Counted from the stretch's first letter, positions 51,734 through 63,714 are shown. The stretch: 64,000 nucleotides of DNA from Holtermannia corniformis (GCA_001599935.1 BCIJ01000023.1:219834-283833), one strand, 5' to 3'. A program made the numbers and translations. The notes: a model not told the origin generated them from the letters alone.

Positions 51734-54700
51734 ATGCCAGACACCCCGAGCCGGTTGTGGTCACCTCCGCCGACGCAGCTCGCGACCCGGGAGGAAAGGG
51801 GCGAGTATGGTGGCGAGCGCCAGTCGCCCCCGCGGCCTCCAGCACACTCGCCGCCGTCGAGGATGGCCCTGTCGTCGCTCGTCAACTCGCCGGCCCGTCC
51901 ACCCGTCTCACTCGCCTTCACCTCGCGGCATGAAGGACATCTCGCAAGAGAAGCGTATGAACACCACGAGCGAGAGCTGCGATATGAGCAAGAGATGGAG
52001 CGGGCGGAACACGAGCGCGCTGTGGAACTAGAACGCTACAGGCAAGAACGCGAGTTTGGGCGGTACCGTGAGAGAGAGTGGTTGCACCACGACATGTACC
52101 CCCCTAGGTTCCCGGCAAACATCGTTCCCGCCCACCAGGTGCCGAGATCCGCCTCGCCGCAGTACTTTGAGCGGCGGGAATGGGGAAACGGAGAGTACCG
52201 CTATGAAGAGGTGGGTTTGCCAGGTCGAGACCGAGCTGACGGCAGGAGTATGCCACCGAGCCGCGCCCAGAGTATGTACAGGAAGCTCCAGACGCAGCTC
52301 CAGACGCAGCTCCAGACGCAGCTCCCAAGAAGAAGCCGGCCAAGAAACGCGTGACCAAGGCGCAAAAGGCCAAGGAGCTCCAGAAGAATATCGACGACGA
52401 GCTGATGGGTCTCGTCGAGGACAAGCCGGTCCACGCGCCGTCTGCAGCCGACGAAGCGATCGACGAGCTGATGGACGCGTCGCTGCCGGTCCTGACCAAC
52501 TCGGGCCGGGCCAAGATTCTCAACCTCGAGGACCCGTCGATTGCTTTGCGAGTCTCGCTGGAAGAAGACGCGTGGCGGCAGAGCAGCAAGACGGCCGATG
52601 TGCGCAAGAAGGACGGCTCGATCCGACGCAAACCGGGCCCGCGCAAGGGATGGAAAGACCTTGCCAAGGCACAGGGGGTCGAGCTGGCCCCGCGCAAAGC
52701 TCCCAGTGCGCTGCGTCAACATGTTGTCAGCGAGGCCGCGGGCTCGTCGACCGGCAGTCACGCATGGGACGAGAGCTCGCACCGCCTCGGAACAGACTAT
52801 GCCAGCGACGCCGACAGTTCAATCGTCGCGCTGCTCGAAGACAACGGGAGCGAGAGCAGCAAGCGTGCCGGGAAACGGCGGAAACTCGACGACGGCTCGG
52901 CCGAGCCCCGGGTCGAGCGCTCGTCCGAAGTCCCAGACGAGCCAGCACCGGATTCCCAGCTCAAACGCCTGGCCAAGTCGGGCCGAGTCAAGGAGCCGGG
53001 TGTAGGCAAGGGCAAGTGGACGCGACCAAGCAAGCAGGAGAAAGACCTCAAGCAGAGTGAGAAGCGCCTGTCGTTGCACGCGGCCGTCGCGAGGCAGGTC
53101 ATGGGCGACGACGCACCGTACCAGCTTGAGCAGAATGGCGAGCATCCGCCGGGTTGGGACCAGTTGCCGTTTGCCGACTCGCCCGCGCCAAAGCAGCACG
53201 GCGTCGTTTCCTCCCGGCTCGCGACGGAACGCGCCATCCAGGTGGAAGAGATCCAGCGCCGCATCTGGGAACAGATTGTCAGGCGGGATGTCCCAAAGGT
53301 GGGTCGCGCTCGCTCGATCGCGCTGACGGCAGGTCTACCGCATCGTCGTCGTCGGCACCAACAACCGCATGCTCAACAACAAGCGTGTTGCCGCTCTTGC
53401 ACAAAAGTATTCCGAGAAACCGGGCGCGCGCTCCATCAAGGCCAACAAGGACGCCACGGCCAAAGCGAAGCGCGTCATGAAAGAGATGATGACGTTTTGG
53501 AAACGCAACGAGAAAGAAGAGGTTGCAGCGAGGAAAAAGGCCGACAAGGATGCGTTGGAAAAGGCCAAGGCGGAGGAAGAGGCGCGCGAGTCGAAGCGCG
53601 CCGCGAGAAAGCTCAACTTTTTGATTACCCAGACGGAGCTGTATAGCCATTTTATCGGAAAGAAGATTAAGAGTGAGTCGAGCTGCCTGGCGTGGCTGAC
53701 GAGTAGCGCACGAGGCGGAGGATGGAGAAGATGGCCAAGCAGCCGCACCGCCACCACCGCCTGAAGGCGCCAACGCCGAGCTAGGTCTTGAAAGTGGCGA
53801 GCCACTGGGAGAAATCGACTACGATGATGGTGAGTGACTCTAGCAGGCTAGGCTGACGCCAGACGACGAGGAAAAGCTCCGGCGGCATGCAGCGAAAGGC
53901 GCCCAGGCGGCCATCGACGCGGCCAAGCAGAAAGCAGCCGATTTCGACACGAAAACCGCGGGCGACCGCCGCAAGCCAGAAGACGATGTGGACAGTGAGT
54001 CATTTGCCAGTTGCGCTGGGCCGACCGCGCTGACCGCGCCCAGTGGACGGCGACGAGCTCAACTTTCAGAACCCGACAATGGCACCGGATCAAGTCACCA
54101 TCACCCAGCCGAAACTGCTCATGGCGCAGCTCAAGGAATATCAGCTCAAAGGGCTTACGTGGCTTGGCAACCTGTACGAGCAGGGGATCAATGGCATCCT
54201 CGCGGATGAAATGGGCCTCGGCAAGGTGAGCCTTAGTGCTAGATCGCGCTGACGGCAGACTGTGCAATCAATCTCGCTGCTCGCGTACCTGGCCGAAGTG
54301 CACGACATCTGGGGTCCATTCCTCGTCATCGCCCCCGCGTCAACGCTCCACAACTGGCAGCAAGAGTTGTCACGTTTCGTCCCGCATCTCAAGGCGTTGC
54401 CCTACTGGGGCGGCACCAAAGACCGCGAGACGCTGCGCCGAGTGTGGTGCAAAAAGAACCTAGCCTACCACAAGACTTCGCCGTACCACATCATCGTCAC
54501 AAGCTACCAACTGGCTGTAGCCGACGAGCAACATTTCAAAGCGGTCAACTGGCAGTACATGATCCTCGACGAGGCCCAGGCGATCAAGAGTTCGAGCAGT
54601 ATGCGGTGGAAGTCGCTCCTCAACCTGCCATGTCGCAACCGGCTCCTCCTGACCGGCACTCCGATCCAGAATTCCATGCATGGTGAGTTTGACTCGTGCG

Positions 54701-56830
54701 ACCTAGCTAACGGTAGAACTCTGGGCGCTGCTGCATTTCATCATGCCCCAACTTTTCGACAATCACGACGAATTCAGCGAGTGGTTCAGCAAGGACATTG
54801 AGAATGCGGCGGGAGGCAACAGCACCAATCTCAACATCCACCAACTGCGGCGGCTCCACATGATCCTCAAGCCGTTCATGCTCCGGCGCGTCAAGAAGCA
54901 TGTGCAGAAAGAGCTCGGCGACAAGGTGGGTCGCTTTGTCTGATCACGCTAACGGCAGATTGAAATCGACCTCCTTGTCGATCTCAGCCAGCGCCAACGG
55001 AGAATCTACAAGGCGCTGCGTCAGCGCATCTCGGTATCCGATCTGCTCGCCCAAGCCAACAACATGGGCGACGCCATGGGCGCAAAGAGTTTGATGAACC
55101 TCGTGATGCAGTTCCGAAAAGTACGTCACACCCTCCGACCACACTGACGCCAGGTGTGCAACCACCCCGACCTGTTCGAGCGCGCCGACGTGGTCGCTCC
55201 GTTTGCGTTTGCAAAGTTCAACAGCAGCGGCAACCTGCTTCGCCAACCTGATCTGCTCTACTGCCCTGGGGACGTGCAAAACCCAATCAACGTCGACGTG
55301 CCCAAGATCTTTTGGACCGACGGGGGGATCCTCTCCCGGCCGAGCGAGAACGGGCGTGTAGGATCCGACACCAAACACTTGCAAAGCCTAATGAGCATCT
55401 GGTCGACCGACTGGATGGCCAACTCGCTCAAATCAAACGACTCGGCGTTTGGGTTCCTGTCGCTGCTCAAACTGAATCCAGGCGAGGTGCACCGCCAGAT
55501 CAAGGCGCACCCACTCGAGGCGATTGATCGACCAGCTCCTCACCTACCCGAGCTGCACCTGCCCGCGCTGCCATCGCCTGGTGACATTTCCACCGCGGCG
55601 TGGCAGCAATCGTACCACTCTCGCGGCGACTCTCGCATTGCCGTCGATGCTGTTGTCGCCCCTCGCATTCGAGGCGTTTGCTCCGATCGGTCGTTCGAGG
55701 AGACTCAAGACCGACTTGCTTCCGACGATCTCGTCAAAATAGCGCTGTACGGCTTGGCGCCGAGCGAGCGAGACGAGGTCGAACCAGCGCCTGCGATTCC
55801 ACCCGGCGGGCTCGTCGCCGCCTCTCCGCGTGACCAACTTCCTGCTTCCACCCTGCGCGTCCCGGCCATCAAACGCCTCGTAGTCGATTCCGCCAAGCTC
55901 GACCGACTCGACAGCCTGTTGCGCGAGCTCAAGGCGGGCGGCCACCGTGTCCTCGTCTACTTTCAAATGACCCGCATGATGGATCTCGTCGAAGAGTATC
56001 TGATCTACCGGCAGTACAAGTATCTGCGACTCGACGGCAGGTCTACGATCTCCGAGCGCCGCGACATGGTCACCTCGTGGCAGACCAATCCCGAGATTTT
56101 CGTCTTTTGCCTCAGCACCCGCGCTGGAGGCCTCGGCATCAACCTGACAGCTGCGGACACGGTCGTGTTCTACGACCACGACTGGAACCCTTCCAACGAC
56201 GCGCAGGCGATGGATCGAGCGCACCGCGTTGGGCAGACGAAACAGGTGACAGTCTACCGCCTGATTGCGCGCGGCACGATTGAGGAACGCATCGTCCGGC
56301 TCGCACGAGCCAAAAAGGATGTAAGTGGCACTGTGCCGACCGCGCTGACGTCAGGTCCAAGACATTGTCGTCGGCAGCAAGTCGTTTACCGACGTGGCCA
56401 AGCCGAACGAGATTGTTTCGCTGTTCCTCGACGACGAGGTGGGTTCTCGTGGCTAGACCGAGCTGACGGCAGGACTTGGCCGAATCGGTGGCCAAGCAAA
56501 AACAAGCGGCCGAGCATGGCTATGTGGCACCAACCGCCCGGGACGGATTCGACGACGGCCTGCGCCTCGACGACGACGAAGACGACTTTTTCGGCCTGTC
56601 GAAGAAACCGACCAACCCCGACGATGAAGAGTTTCCCGACGACAAGCCGGGCACGGGCGTCAACACGCCTCAGCCGGTCAAGAAGCCACGGAAAAAGGCG
56701 GATCCCGAGGGCAAAGAGCGTGAGTCGATGGTGCTCACAAAACTGGCTGACACTCGCAGCCAAGAAGCGCAAGGCGCCGGTCAAGCGCAAGCCGAAAGCG
56801 GCTGTTGGACCCGACGGCCTCCCGTTGTGA
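51734..56830 (+). CDS. INO80: INO80 chromatin-remodelling ATPase
   Basis: This is the catalytic subunit of the INO80 nucleosome-sliding complex. From ATG 51734 a charged, disordered N-terminus includes three PDAA repeats near 52290. The DBINO domain follows ([18 protein letters not shown], ending [20 protein letters not shown] near 53660). The SNF2 ATPase has [27 protein letters not shown] split by an intron from [23 protein letters not shown] (an EAQ variant of the DEAH box), and LLTGTPIQN. The family's long insertion follows, then the helicase C-lobe ([58 protein letters not shown]). It has about a dozen short introns, and a Lys-rich C-terminus ending at TGA 56828-56830. The length of roughly 1400 residues is a little below yeast Ino80. 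Confidence 0.95.
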
Positions 56831-56848
56831 TTGTACAGATGCATCGTT

Positions 56849-57824
56849 CTAACTCTTTGATCGTTTCCGCGCCTCATCGTCTTCGTCCTCGGCCAAACGC
56901 TTGAAGAGGCGCGTTGCCTGGAGCACAAACTGGTCTTTAAACTGGTCTTTGGCCGGGGCTTGCGCGGCGTAGACGCGAGCAGTGCGCACTGCGGCGTCCT
57001 CGTAGCTCGTGGCGAAGGGTAGGATGGCGCGGGACGAGAACGCTCGCGGGAGCCGAGACGGATCCTGAAACTGAGCGGTCAGCTCGGGTCAACGCACCCA
57101 AGACGCACGAGGTCGGCCAAGACGAATGCCAAGAGCGCCATATCAGTCTGATTGCCAGTCGTGACGCATTCAAACGAGTCGTCCTTGGGTCGCACGGCCG
57201 CGATCTCGTAGTTGGCTGGCAGGAACGCGAGCATGAGAACCCAGTCTTGCGCTTCGGGTCGCCTGCGCACGTTGTGCTTGGCCGCCTGGACGCCGAGGTA
57301 GGCAAGCGTCGAGCCTGATCGATTGCGCGTCCGGGGCACAACGTTGACGAGGCTGAAGCCCGAGTTCATCGTGCCGCAGACAGTGAACCCGTCCGCTACG
57401 CTTGTCAGTCATAACCTATAACCTCTCGAAAAACGCACCGGGCTTGGGTACTTCGGACCTGAGGTCGCGGTGCACTGCAATTTCAATCGAAGCGACGAAC
57501 GGATCTTTGAGGCCGTCCGAGAGATCTCGGTGGAAATCGAGGATGAGGGGTGAAGCAAGTTTAGGAGTCGATTCGGCAGCAAACTCGAGCAAGGGAACTA
57601 CAGCCGGATGCACTCGACTTGCATCCTTCTGTACGAACGTCAGCTGCGTTGTGAAGACGAACACGTACGGTCGCCGCATAGCCCAAGCCGCCCACCCTTT
57701 TCTCGCAGCTGGCTGCCCAAGCAGCTTTGACACGGTGATAGTCGGCAAGCGCGGCGGCTTCTGTTGGCACTGTCAAGTCTCTCTCTACATAGCCAAGCCC
57801 GATGTCTTCCAAAGTTCTGATCAT
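56849..57824 (-). CDS. Unknown protein Y, inverted paralogue of 50257-51231
   Basis: The start ATG at 57822-57824 (MIRTLEDIGLGYVERDLTVP) and TAG at 56849-56851 enclose the same blocks as gene X: GLGYAATVRVRLHNAADV, VHPAVVPLLEFAAEST, DPFVASIEIAVHRDLRSEV, TVCGTMNSGFSLVNVVPRTR, STLAYLGVQAAKHNVRRRPE and WVLMLAFLPANYEIAAVRP. The stop lies only about 18 bp beyond the INO80 stop, tail to tail. X and Y thus form an inverted pair around INO80. Unknown function; two or three short introns. Confidence 0.75.
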
Positions 57825-58296
57825 GGTCGATGATGGACACGGTGGCAAACCCAACGGGTGAGTGATGGACGAGAGAAAAGACTATAGCGAGTTCTTTTGG
57901 TTTTCTCCCAGTTTCGACGTAGCTCCTTTGGGGCTGCGTCTCCCTCTCTTCCTTCGTCTTTGCCTTCTTCGACTACGTCTCAACGTCACCCGCCATCCTC
58001 CCCTTCTACCTCCTGGTTCTTGCTCCCTTGTGTCGCCTGCTCAGTAGCACTACTGTATGGCCTGTTTGGAGCCACGTCGACTGCTTCGATCATGCATCAC
58101 GTGACTGCCGGTGCAGGCGGGCGGGATCCAGTACTACCAACTCGACGGACGAGCTATCGCTTTGTTAGCGAGCTGCTAGCTGTGCTGTGTGAATGACGTG
58201 AGCTTGAGGTGGGTGGGTGGCACTCTAGTACGTCAAAGTATGCATCGTTCTCCGAACAGCACATCAAGCTCCTCCATGATACAGCATCTGAGGCAA
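57825..58296. other. Spacer with a relic of the DIRS-like element 3' end
   Basis: Positions 58055-58152 resemble 12717-12811 at the 3' end of the retroelement (GGCCTGTTTGGAGCCACGTC, then CATGCATCACGTG, then GGGCGGGA). It is followed by GTTAGCGAGCTGCTAGC, which recalls GTTAGCGAGG near the element's 5' end at 8110. It is probably a terminal-repeat relic of a related insertion. No gene is supported. Confidence 0.55.
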
Positions 58297-59893
58297 TCAG
58301 TAAAGCCGACAGCGAGCCGATCCTACGTACAGCTGCCCCGATATGCAAGCAGAGCGTCGCCCAGTCCAGCGGTTGCGTTGCTTCTCGATGGCGAAGTTGA
58401 ACGCAACCCACATATCTACATTCGAGTCCGTTAGCGAGTTGTCTCTGCTGCCGTACACACGCACCTTGGCTGCTCAAGTACGCGCTCGTACGCCGACCAC
58501 TCGTCGAGCGCGATTCCAAACGCGAAAAGAGGTCCGGTTGCAGCACTAAGCCCAATTGTTAACAAGTACGCAAGTAGAACGCTCGTATCATGCAAGTACG
58601 TACCGCAGCTTGTACCAGAACCCCTCGAGTGAGAGAATCACTTGTACCGTATCCTGTGGCCTCCATTGCCACGCTTTGGCTTCAAGGTAAACCACCTTCC
58701 TGGCATGGCCGTGCACCTCGTCGGCGGTTGCGCGAGGCGGGTCCCGCTGCATCACTTTGTTCCGCCAAGCCTTGCTAAACAGACAGAGGAGATAGTCTCC
58801 CTTGGCGGAACTGTGCACGTCTGATCCTGCCTCGTCGGTGAAGATGTAGAACTCTCTGGTTCGGGTCAGTTACGGTCACAAGCGGTACAAGACAATCGTC
58901 GGCGTACCCAGATGAGATTTCGACGAGCTCGTACCAAGAGACCTCTTCGCCATCATCCGGATCAAGCTGAAAACCTCCAGCCCCCATTCCGTTGAGGGCG
59001 TATCGGATGACAATGTCGTAGACTTTTCTCAAGCTCGTCTCGCCCTTCGGGAGCAGGAGTGTCAGTTCACGGAGATGAAAGAGCTCGGCCCACCGTCCAT
59101 ACAGCCTGTCTCTCAGCCTGGGCGATGCTCCAGTTGAGAATTGCCTCCCAACCAGGGTGGTACCCCTGGATCCGCAAACGAAATAAATCGATGAAGGGAT
59201 CATAGCCTTCCCCATTGTTGACGTCGTTGTTGAGAAAGGCAAGAACCTGATCCCATGATCCACGAGGGCAGCGGCTTGCCGAGAAGCGCTGCGGTACGAG
59301 CCACAAATCAGTTCGTGGCCCATGACAAACTTGAGCAAAGGCTATACCGTCACGCCATTCTCCTAAGACAAGTCAATACAAGAATCGCAATCGATGATGT
59401 CGCACCTCGGTGTCCTCCTCTTCATCGTCGTCAGCCACGTCGGGCTCAAATTCATCGTCCGTATTGTCCTCGTCCGGCTGTGCCTCTTCCTCCTCACCCT
59501 CTGCGTCTACATCCAGATCCACCTCACCTTCCCCCGCGGCCTCTGACGGAGCGACATCATCAGACGCGATGGAATGGTCATCTGGCTAATGCGGCAAGTA
59601 GTCAGCCCGCATAAGTCGTTTGGCCTGACCTCGAGGAAATGCTTGACGTACCTTTGGTAGAAACACATCATCGTCACTTTCCTGAGGAAGGATCAGCCGG
59701 GGACCAAGTGACGGACGTAGCTGTTTACCTGAGAAGTGATGCTCTAAAGCAGTTGGATCTAAACCGGACATGTCGGGAACGAGCTCACCTCGTGAAGAGC
59801 GTAGTACACCTGCGAACTGTCAGCCGACAGCTACGCAACTGCCTTAACCAAACAGACATCAGGATCGAATTCGTCGTGCTCGTTGAATGACAT
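58297..59893 (-). CDS. Unknown protein with acidic N-terminus (gene model uncertain)
   Basis: Exons that fit together are MSFNEHDEFDPD, VYYALHE, ESDDDVFLPK, then a very acidic stretch (EGEVDLDVDAEGEEEEAQPD). Next comes PRTDLWLVPQRFSASRCPRG with YHPGWEAILNWSIAQAERQA, then TSLRKVYDIVIRYALNGMGA with SWYELVEISSG, then EFYIFTDEAGSDVHSSAKGD with VYLEAKAWQWRPQDTVQVIL, then PLFAFGIALDEWSAYERVLE, and finally VAFNFAIEKQRNRWTGRRSA to TGA at 58297-58299. Introns have normal GTACGT/GTGAGC donors. The join between the acidic exon and the DLWLVPQR exon is out of phase in my reading, so either a splice site is misplaced or the gene is damaged. No known domain recognised. Confidence 0.45.
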
Positions 59894-61509
59894 TCGTTTT
59901 CTGGCAAAGTCGCTACTCAGCTACACACCCTATGATCTTGATACAAACGTATGGACTCATGATCACTCGTACGATCGTAGACCACGCAGAAGAAGCCATG
60001 CTCCGCCAAGGCGCTCATCCTTGCGTGCTCGCCCCAAGACTGCACTGGCGCCCAGTCACGACGATCGAAGAGATGGGAGTAGTGCTGATCTGCGCGATTC
60101 AGCAATGTGGCCGAAGATCTGTGTACTGCTATCGAGACATTAGACACTAGCTTGCTTCCACTAGGGAGACCTTGCGAATGTATGGCTTTGCTTGCTCGAT
60201 GATAGTAACTCGCACCACAAATTCAGCCAGACGGACACGAATCATTAGCATAAAAACCGTCTACGGAGTCACCCTTGCACCGCTTTTGGCATGTGACATA
60301 AGCCGGCGCTTATACATGGCGGCGACACAATGGTGATCAGTTTATGAGAACGCCAGCGTCGCAATGAACCAATGAACGGACGATCGGCAACGGGAAGCAG
60401 CTTGCCTTGAGGTGGATGAGTAAGCCGATGTCGGCTCGGGGCATTCCTGGGCTGTCCGATGACCCAATGAAGCATAATGGCTATCAGCGTTCGTGCTGGC
60501 AGTGCTCCTTATCTGCTCGCACTCAAGAAGTCACCGTGGGAGACGCCCAATATCGAGTGTACGCATCCCGTGGCTTTAGAGCCGGGTTATAACCCGCTGC
60601 CATGGCGCAGCACAAAACCAAAAGCGCAAGTGTTCAGTTCACACATCAATGCCGCGCGCTCATTTTGTCATCGTCACATTCTTGTGGTCGCTCCGGCGGC
60701 GAGTGCCGTCCTGAACGTCTGCGGTGCATGTTTGCTTCTTCCTGTGCCTTGCGACGCAGTGTGCGCCCATCTGACGTACTGCAGCGAGTTTGTAGTGTTC
60801 ATGGTGGAACGCAAGCCAGTCTTGGTCCGTTGAACTTTAGCAGCTGCGTCAAGTGTGCACATTATACTAGATAGGTATAATGATTATACCTATCTATACT
60901 AGTTCTCCTTGACCGCTTGAACCCCGCGCCCGGTCAAGCCTGTACCACATTGACCATGCTGAAAACAGGGATAGCGTCAGTGCCGAGCCGTAGCTCTCGA
61001 CGGCTTGGCTATCACGTACGATCGGTCAAAATGTTCATGACCAAGTAGCGGTTAACAAGAACTCGCCTGGTGTGGCGATCATCACGGAGCAAAATGTACA
61101 TGGTCGTCTACAACACTGGGCTACATAGCTACCGACTCAACGCCTGGCTTTCGCGCCCTTGCCCCTCTTCAAAGATGTTGGCCCGTAATCGGGCGGCTTA
61201 CGGGTTACGGGATTGCCTGTGACGCCCTCGCCTAAGGAAGACGAGGACTGGGGAGATCGAGGCGGGATCGGCGAAGACGACCCAGCCTGCCTACGCTGCA
61301 ACGGAGTCTGGGCCAACCACACTTGGCTGTCTTCGTCTGAAGGCTCGTGCAGTCGAATCGCATCGCAGATCACTGGACGCAAATGGAAAGACGGTATCGC
61401 GCCAACTCGCTGCTGCCTTGTCGTCTCCAACAGCTACGTAGAGCCCGGCAGATAAGCTTCCTTGCAGAGCCATACCTTTAGCATAGAACGAGATCTCATC
61501 ATCTACGAG
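59894..61509. other. Gene-poor region
   Basis: No convincing gene. A 97-codon minus-strand frame at 61137-61430 lacks an ATG. A 27-bp palindrome lies at 60869-60895. The region may be decayed repeat DNA. Confidence 0.45.
60869..60895. repeat. Perfect 27-bp palindrome
   Basis: AGATAGGTATAAT, a single G, then ATTATACCTATCT: 13-bp perfect arms around one base, in AT-rich context. It could be a terminal repeat of a small element, a cruciform, or a transcription stop structure. Confidence 0.7.
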
Positions 61510-61752
61510 CTACGAGCCGAGCGGCTTGAGCGGGATGAACGCGCCCATGTCGTGCAGTCGAGAGCGAGTGACTACAAGCACGTCCCGAACCAGCTTTTGC
61601 TCTGCGTGATCGAGGTCTCGGTAGGCGTCGCTCGTTTGTATACTCTCGGCCGTGCTGAGCGCTTCGAGAGCCGTCTTGTCGCTCTTGATTCGTGTGCCAT
61701 CGCTGCCGGCGAGAGCATGAAGCTTGTCCAAAAGGGTCTGCGTTATCGACAT
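61510..61752 (-). CDS. Small helical-protein family member 6
   Basis: 80 residues from ATG 61750-61752 (MSITQTLLDKLHALAGSDGT). SDKTALEALSTAESIQTSDA, then YRDLDHAEQKLVRDVLVV aligns with the helical family (LYTAALSVRCDPEAWASL, NEYQQRDVERL). Intronless, no signal peptide. Function unknown. Confidence 0.5.
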   Translation of the reverse strand: MSITQTLLDKLHALAGSDGTRIKSDKTALEALSTAESIQTSDAYRDLDHAEQKLVRDVLVVTRSRLHDMGAFIPLKPLGS

Positions 61753-62423
61753 GGTGGCTGCGCAAGTATGCGGGCGCGCACAGACAGATACATAAGCAGG
61801 TCAGTGGTCGACCGCAGGTACGAACTACGAAGGCTCTGCATTCCAGTGTGCTACCCTGGTGTGAAAGGAGCGCTTTGTACGAATGCCGACCGCACGGGCC
61901 GTAGCCGTACGTCGCGCACCTTGGATTCGCGCTTCTGACCGCAGAGTAGACAGTGGCGGTCGGCCTTGCGAGTGTCTTGTAGGTTTCACTCTTCTGCAGC
62001 AGCTCACCGCGGTGTGCTACTTGCAAAAGATGGCCACCGGAGCAGCACCGCTGTTGGCAGACCACGCGCACGAACAAACTCGCGGATGAACTCTTCTTTG
62101 CTATCGCCGTCGAGGCGCGTCAGCGGTTGTCCGACGGTGTGTCGGCCGGAGCATCGGGAAAGGCTTGCGCGTCAGTTGTGATTGAGATGGGTTGAAGGCG
62201 CCGTGCTTGCGCTGCTATCGCCTCACACAGAAAGGACTTCAAGTGCGAGAACCAGCTATCGTCCTTTCGCCGGACAAAGTCACAAAGCGCGATGACAGTG
62301 CTTCTTCCAATCACTGATTCGAGGGTGCACTCGCCAAGCCACCTTTGACGTTGACGCAGCGTCAGAAGCAGCAGATTGGCATCTCGTCGTGGCGTTTGCA
62401 CAGATGGCTGTTTTGCAGTCCTA
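61753..62423. other. Spacer with an unassigned frame
   Basis: The minus strand at 62120-62431 is open (RWLGECTLESVIGRSTVIAL, DSWFSHLKSFLCEAIAAQAR) but has no ATG. It could be an exon of an unrecognised gene. Nothing else is seen. Confidence 0.4.
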
Positions 62424-62645
62424 TCAGTCAAAGCAAATGTCTGCCGAGGTCGCCAGGCCGATCACCTTGTCGACGCGACGCTGGACTGTCGGATCGAGGT
62501 TCTGCCACGTCTCTGCGCTGCCCTTGAGCTCGGCTGCTGCACTGCTCAACGGTATATCCGGGACGCCACGGGCACCTTGCGTATAGGCTGTGTATGCGGC
62601 TGTGAACGCCAAGACGCGCGCGGCGGTTTCATCAGTCGTGGACAT
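62424..62645 (-). CDS. Small helical-protein family member 7
   Basis: 73 residues from ATG 62643-62645 (MSTTDETAARVLAFTAAYTA); an in-frame ATG four codons upstream is an alternative start. SSAAAELKGSAETWQNLDPT, then VQRRVDKVIGLA keeps the Trp-x-x-Leu then Gln/Arg-Val pattern of the family. Intronless. Confidence 0.5.
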   Translation of the reverse strand: MSTTDETAARVLAFTAAYTAYTQGARGVPDIPLSSAAAELKGSAETWQNLDPTVQRRVDKVIGLATSADICFD

Positions 62646-62778
62646 GGCTGCCGACATGGTTGTTGCAAGCGCCGAACCGGTGGCAATCAGATTGGCGCCG
62701 TGAGACACGGCCTTCGTACGGAAGACACGTTTGCATAATAGAGCATGGAGCGATGCTATCTCGTCAACTGAGACGCTA

Positions 62779-63120
62779 CTACGTGCTGCTAGCAGCCCGC
62801 CTGTATGCCTCCTTGATCTCCAGGCCGGCCCGGGCTTGGTGCCATTTGAGGCGCAGATCGCGAGTCTCGCTCCAGAACCCACTAGGCTCCATGCCGAGTT
62901 TCTCAATTGCAGATCTCACGCGCGCCATGTGAGGTTCAAGCTGGCTGTCTCGGGTGGACTGGTCGCTTACATTCAATCGATCCATTGTGTAGCGTAGTTC
63001 CTCATCGAATAGCTCGGAGAGTTTTTCGTCTTGTTCTGGTGTCATTGCCTGAACGTACGACGTCTCGGTTCCAGTTGGTTGTTTGCTGTTGGTATGTAGC
63101 GAAGCCCTCGGGGCTGACAT
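62779..63120 (-). CDS. Small protein, possible helical-family member 8
   Basis: 113 residues from ATG 63118-63120. QAMTPEQDEKLSELFDEELR, then ARVRSAIEKLGMEPSGFWSE, then RDLRLKWHQARAGLEIKEA. The Trp and spacing recall the family, but the match is weaker. Charged, helical, no membrane segment. Confidence 0.4.
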   Translation of the reverse strand: MSAPRASLHTNSKQPTGTETSYVQAMTPEQDEKLSELFDEELRYTMDRLNVSDQSTRDSQLEPHMARVRSAIEKLGMEPSGFWSETRDLRLKWHQARAGLEIKEAYRRAASST

Positions 63121-63364
63121 ACCCACCCAGCGCTCCATTGAACACCAACACCATCGCTGCGATGCTTGCTTGGGTCTACAAAGGACGAGGTGGGTACGGC
63201 CTTGCCCAATCGCTGGACTGCAATAAGCGGGTTGCGCTTGATAGATAGCGTGGCAGCGGACATTGCTCAAATGTGCATCAGGTAGACTATATAGACTCGT
63301 CCGATTCACGTCCGCCGAGTGTAAAGTGTTGGATTACGACACTCAGCCAGCCATCTCGGCGGAT

Positions 63365-63480
63365 GACGCCGCATCCGGCGAACACTACATCCGGCGCGGA
63401 TGTAGCCAAGACACGTCTGCCGCGGCGAGGATGTAGGCAAGACGCCGAGGATGCAGATGGATACTGCATCCGGCGAGACA
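63365..63480. repeat. CATCCGGCG-rich repeat block (copy 2 of the window-edge repeat)
   Basis: Several CATCCGGCG words and GGATGTAG/CTACATCC inverted words are packed here. 63369-63412 matches the complement of 1-47. The block adjoins the hAT-associated palindromes and may be its subterminal repeat. Confidence 0.6.
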
Positions 63481-63539
63481 GTCAGGATGGCGTGCGAGAC
63501 ATCAGAGCCGTAGGCGAAGCCTACCAATCCTGGGCATCC

Positions 63540-63700
63540 GTCGGACGGACGCCGTAATCCGTCATGACGGATCCGTAACGACTTGGAAACCTCTGACGGA
63601 TTACGGATTCCGTCGTGTATATTACGGATCCGTCGGGACGGATCTTACGGATCCGTATATCCGTAAATCCGTATCGTATTTAGCTTGGGGTCATGGCAAT
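63540..63700. repeat. CGGATCCGTAA palindromic repeats beside the hAT transposase
   Basis: Multiple overlapping copies of ACGGATCCGTAA, GACGGATTACGGAT and related inverted words occur, making many small palindromes. Such motif clusters inside element ends commonly bind hAT transposases, so this is likely the 3' subterminal region of the element. Confidence 0.65.
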
Positions 63701-63714
63701 GTATATAACTGGCT

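Noticed and set aside
61137..61430. Minus-strand 97-codon frame
   Set aside because: No ATG, no homology and no splice context. It could be chance.
62120..62431. Minus-strand 103-codon frame
   Set aside because: No ATG. Some segments look protein-like, but no gene could be built around it.
63361..63480. CRISPR-like array of CATCCGGCG words
   Set aside because: Units are irregular, short and inverted, without equal spacers, in a eukaryotic transposon context.
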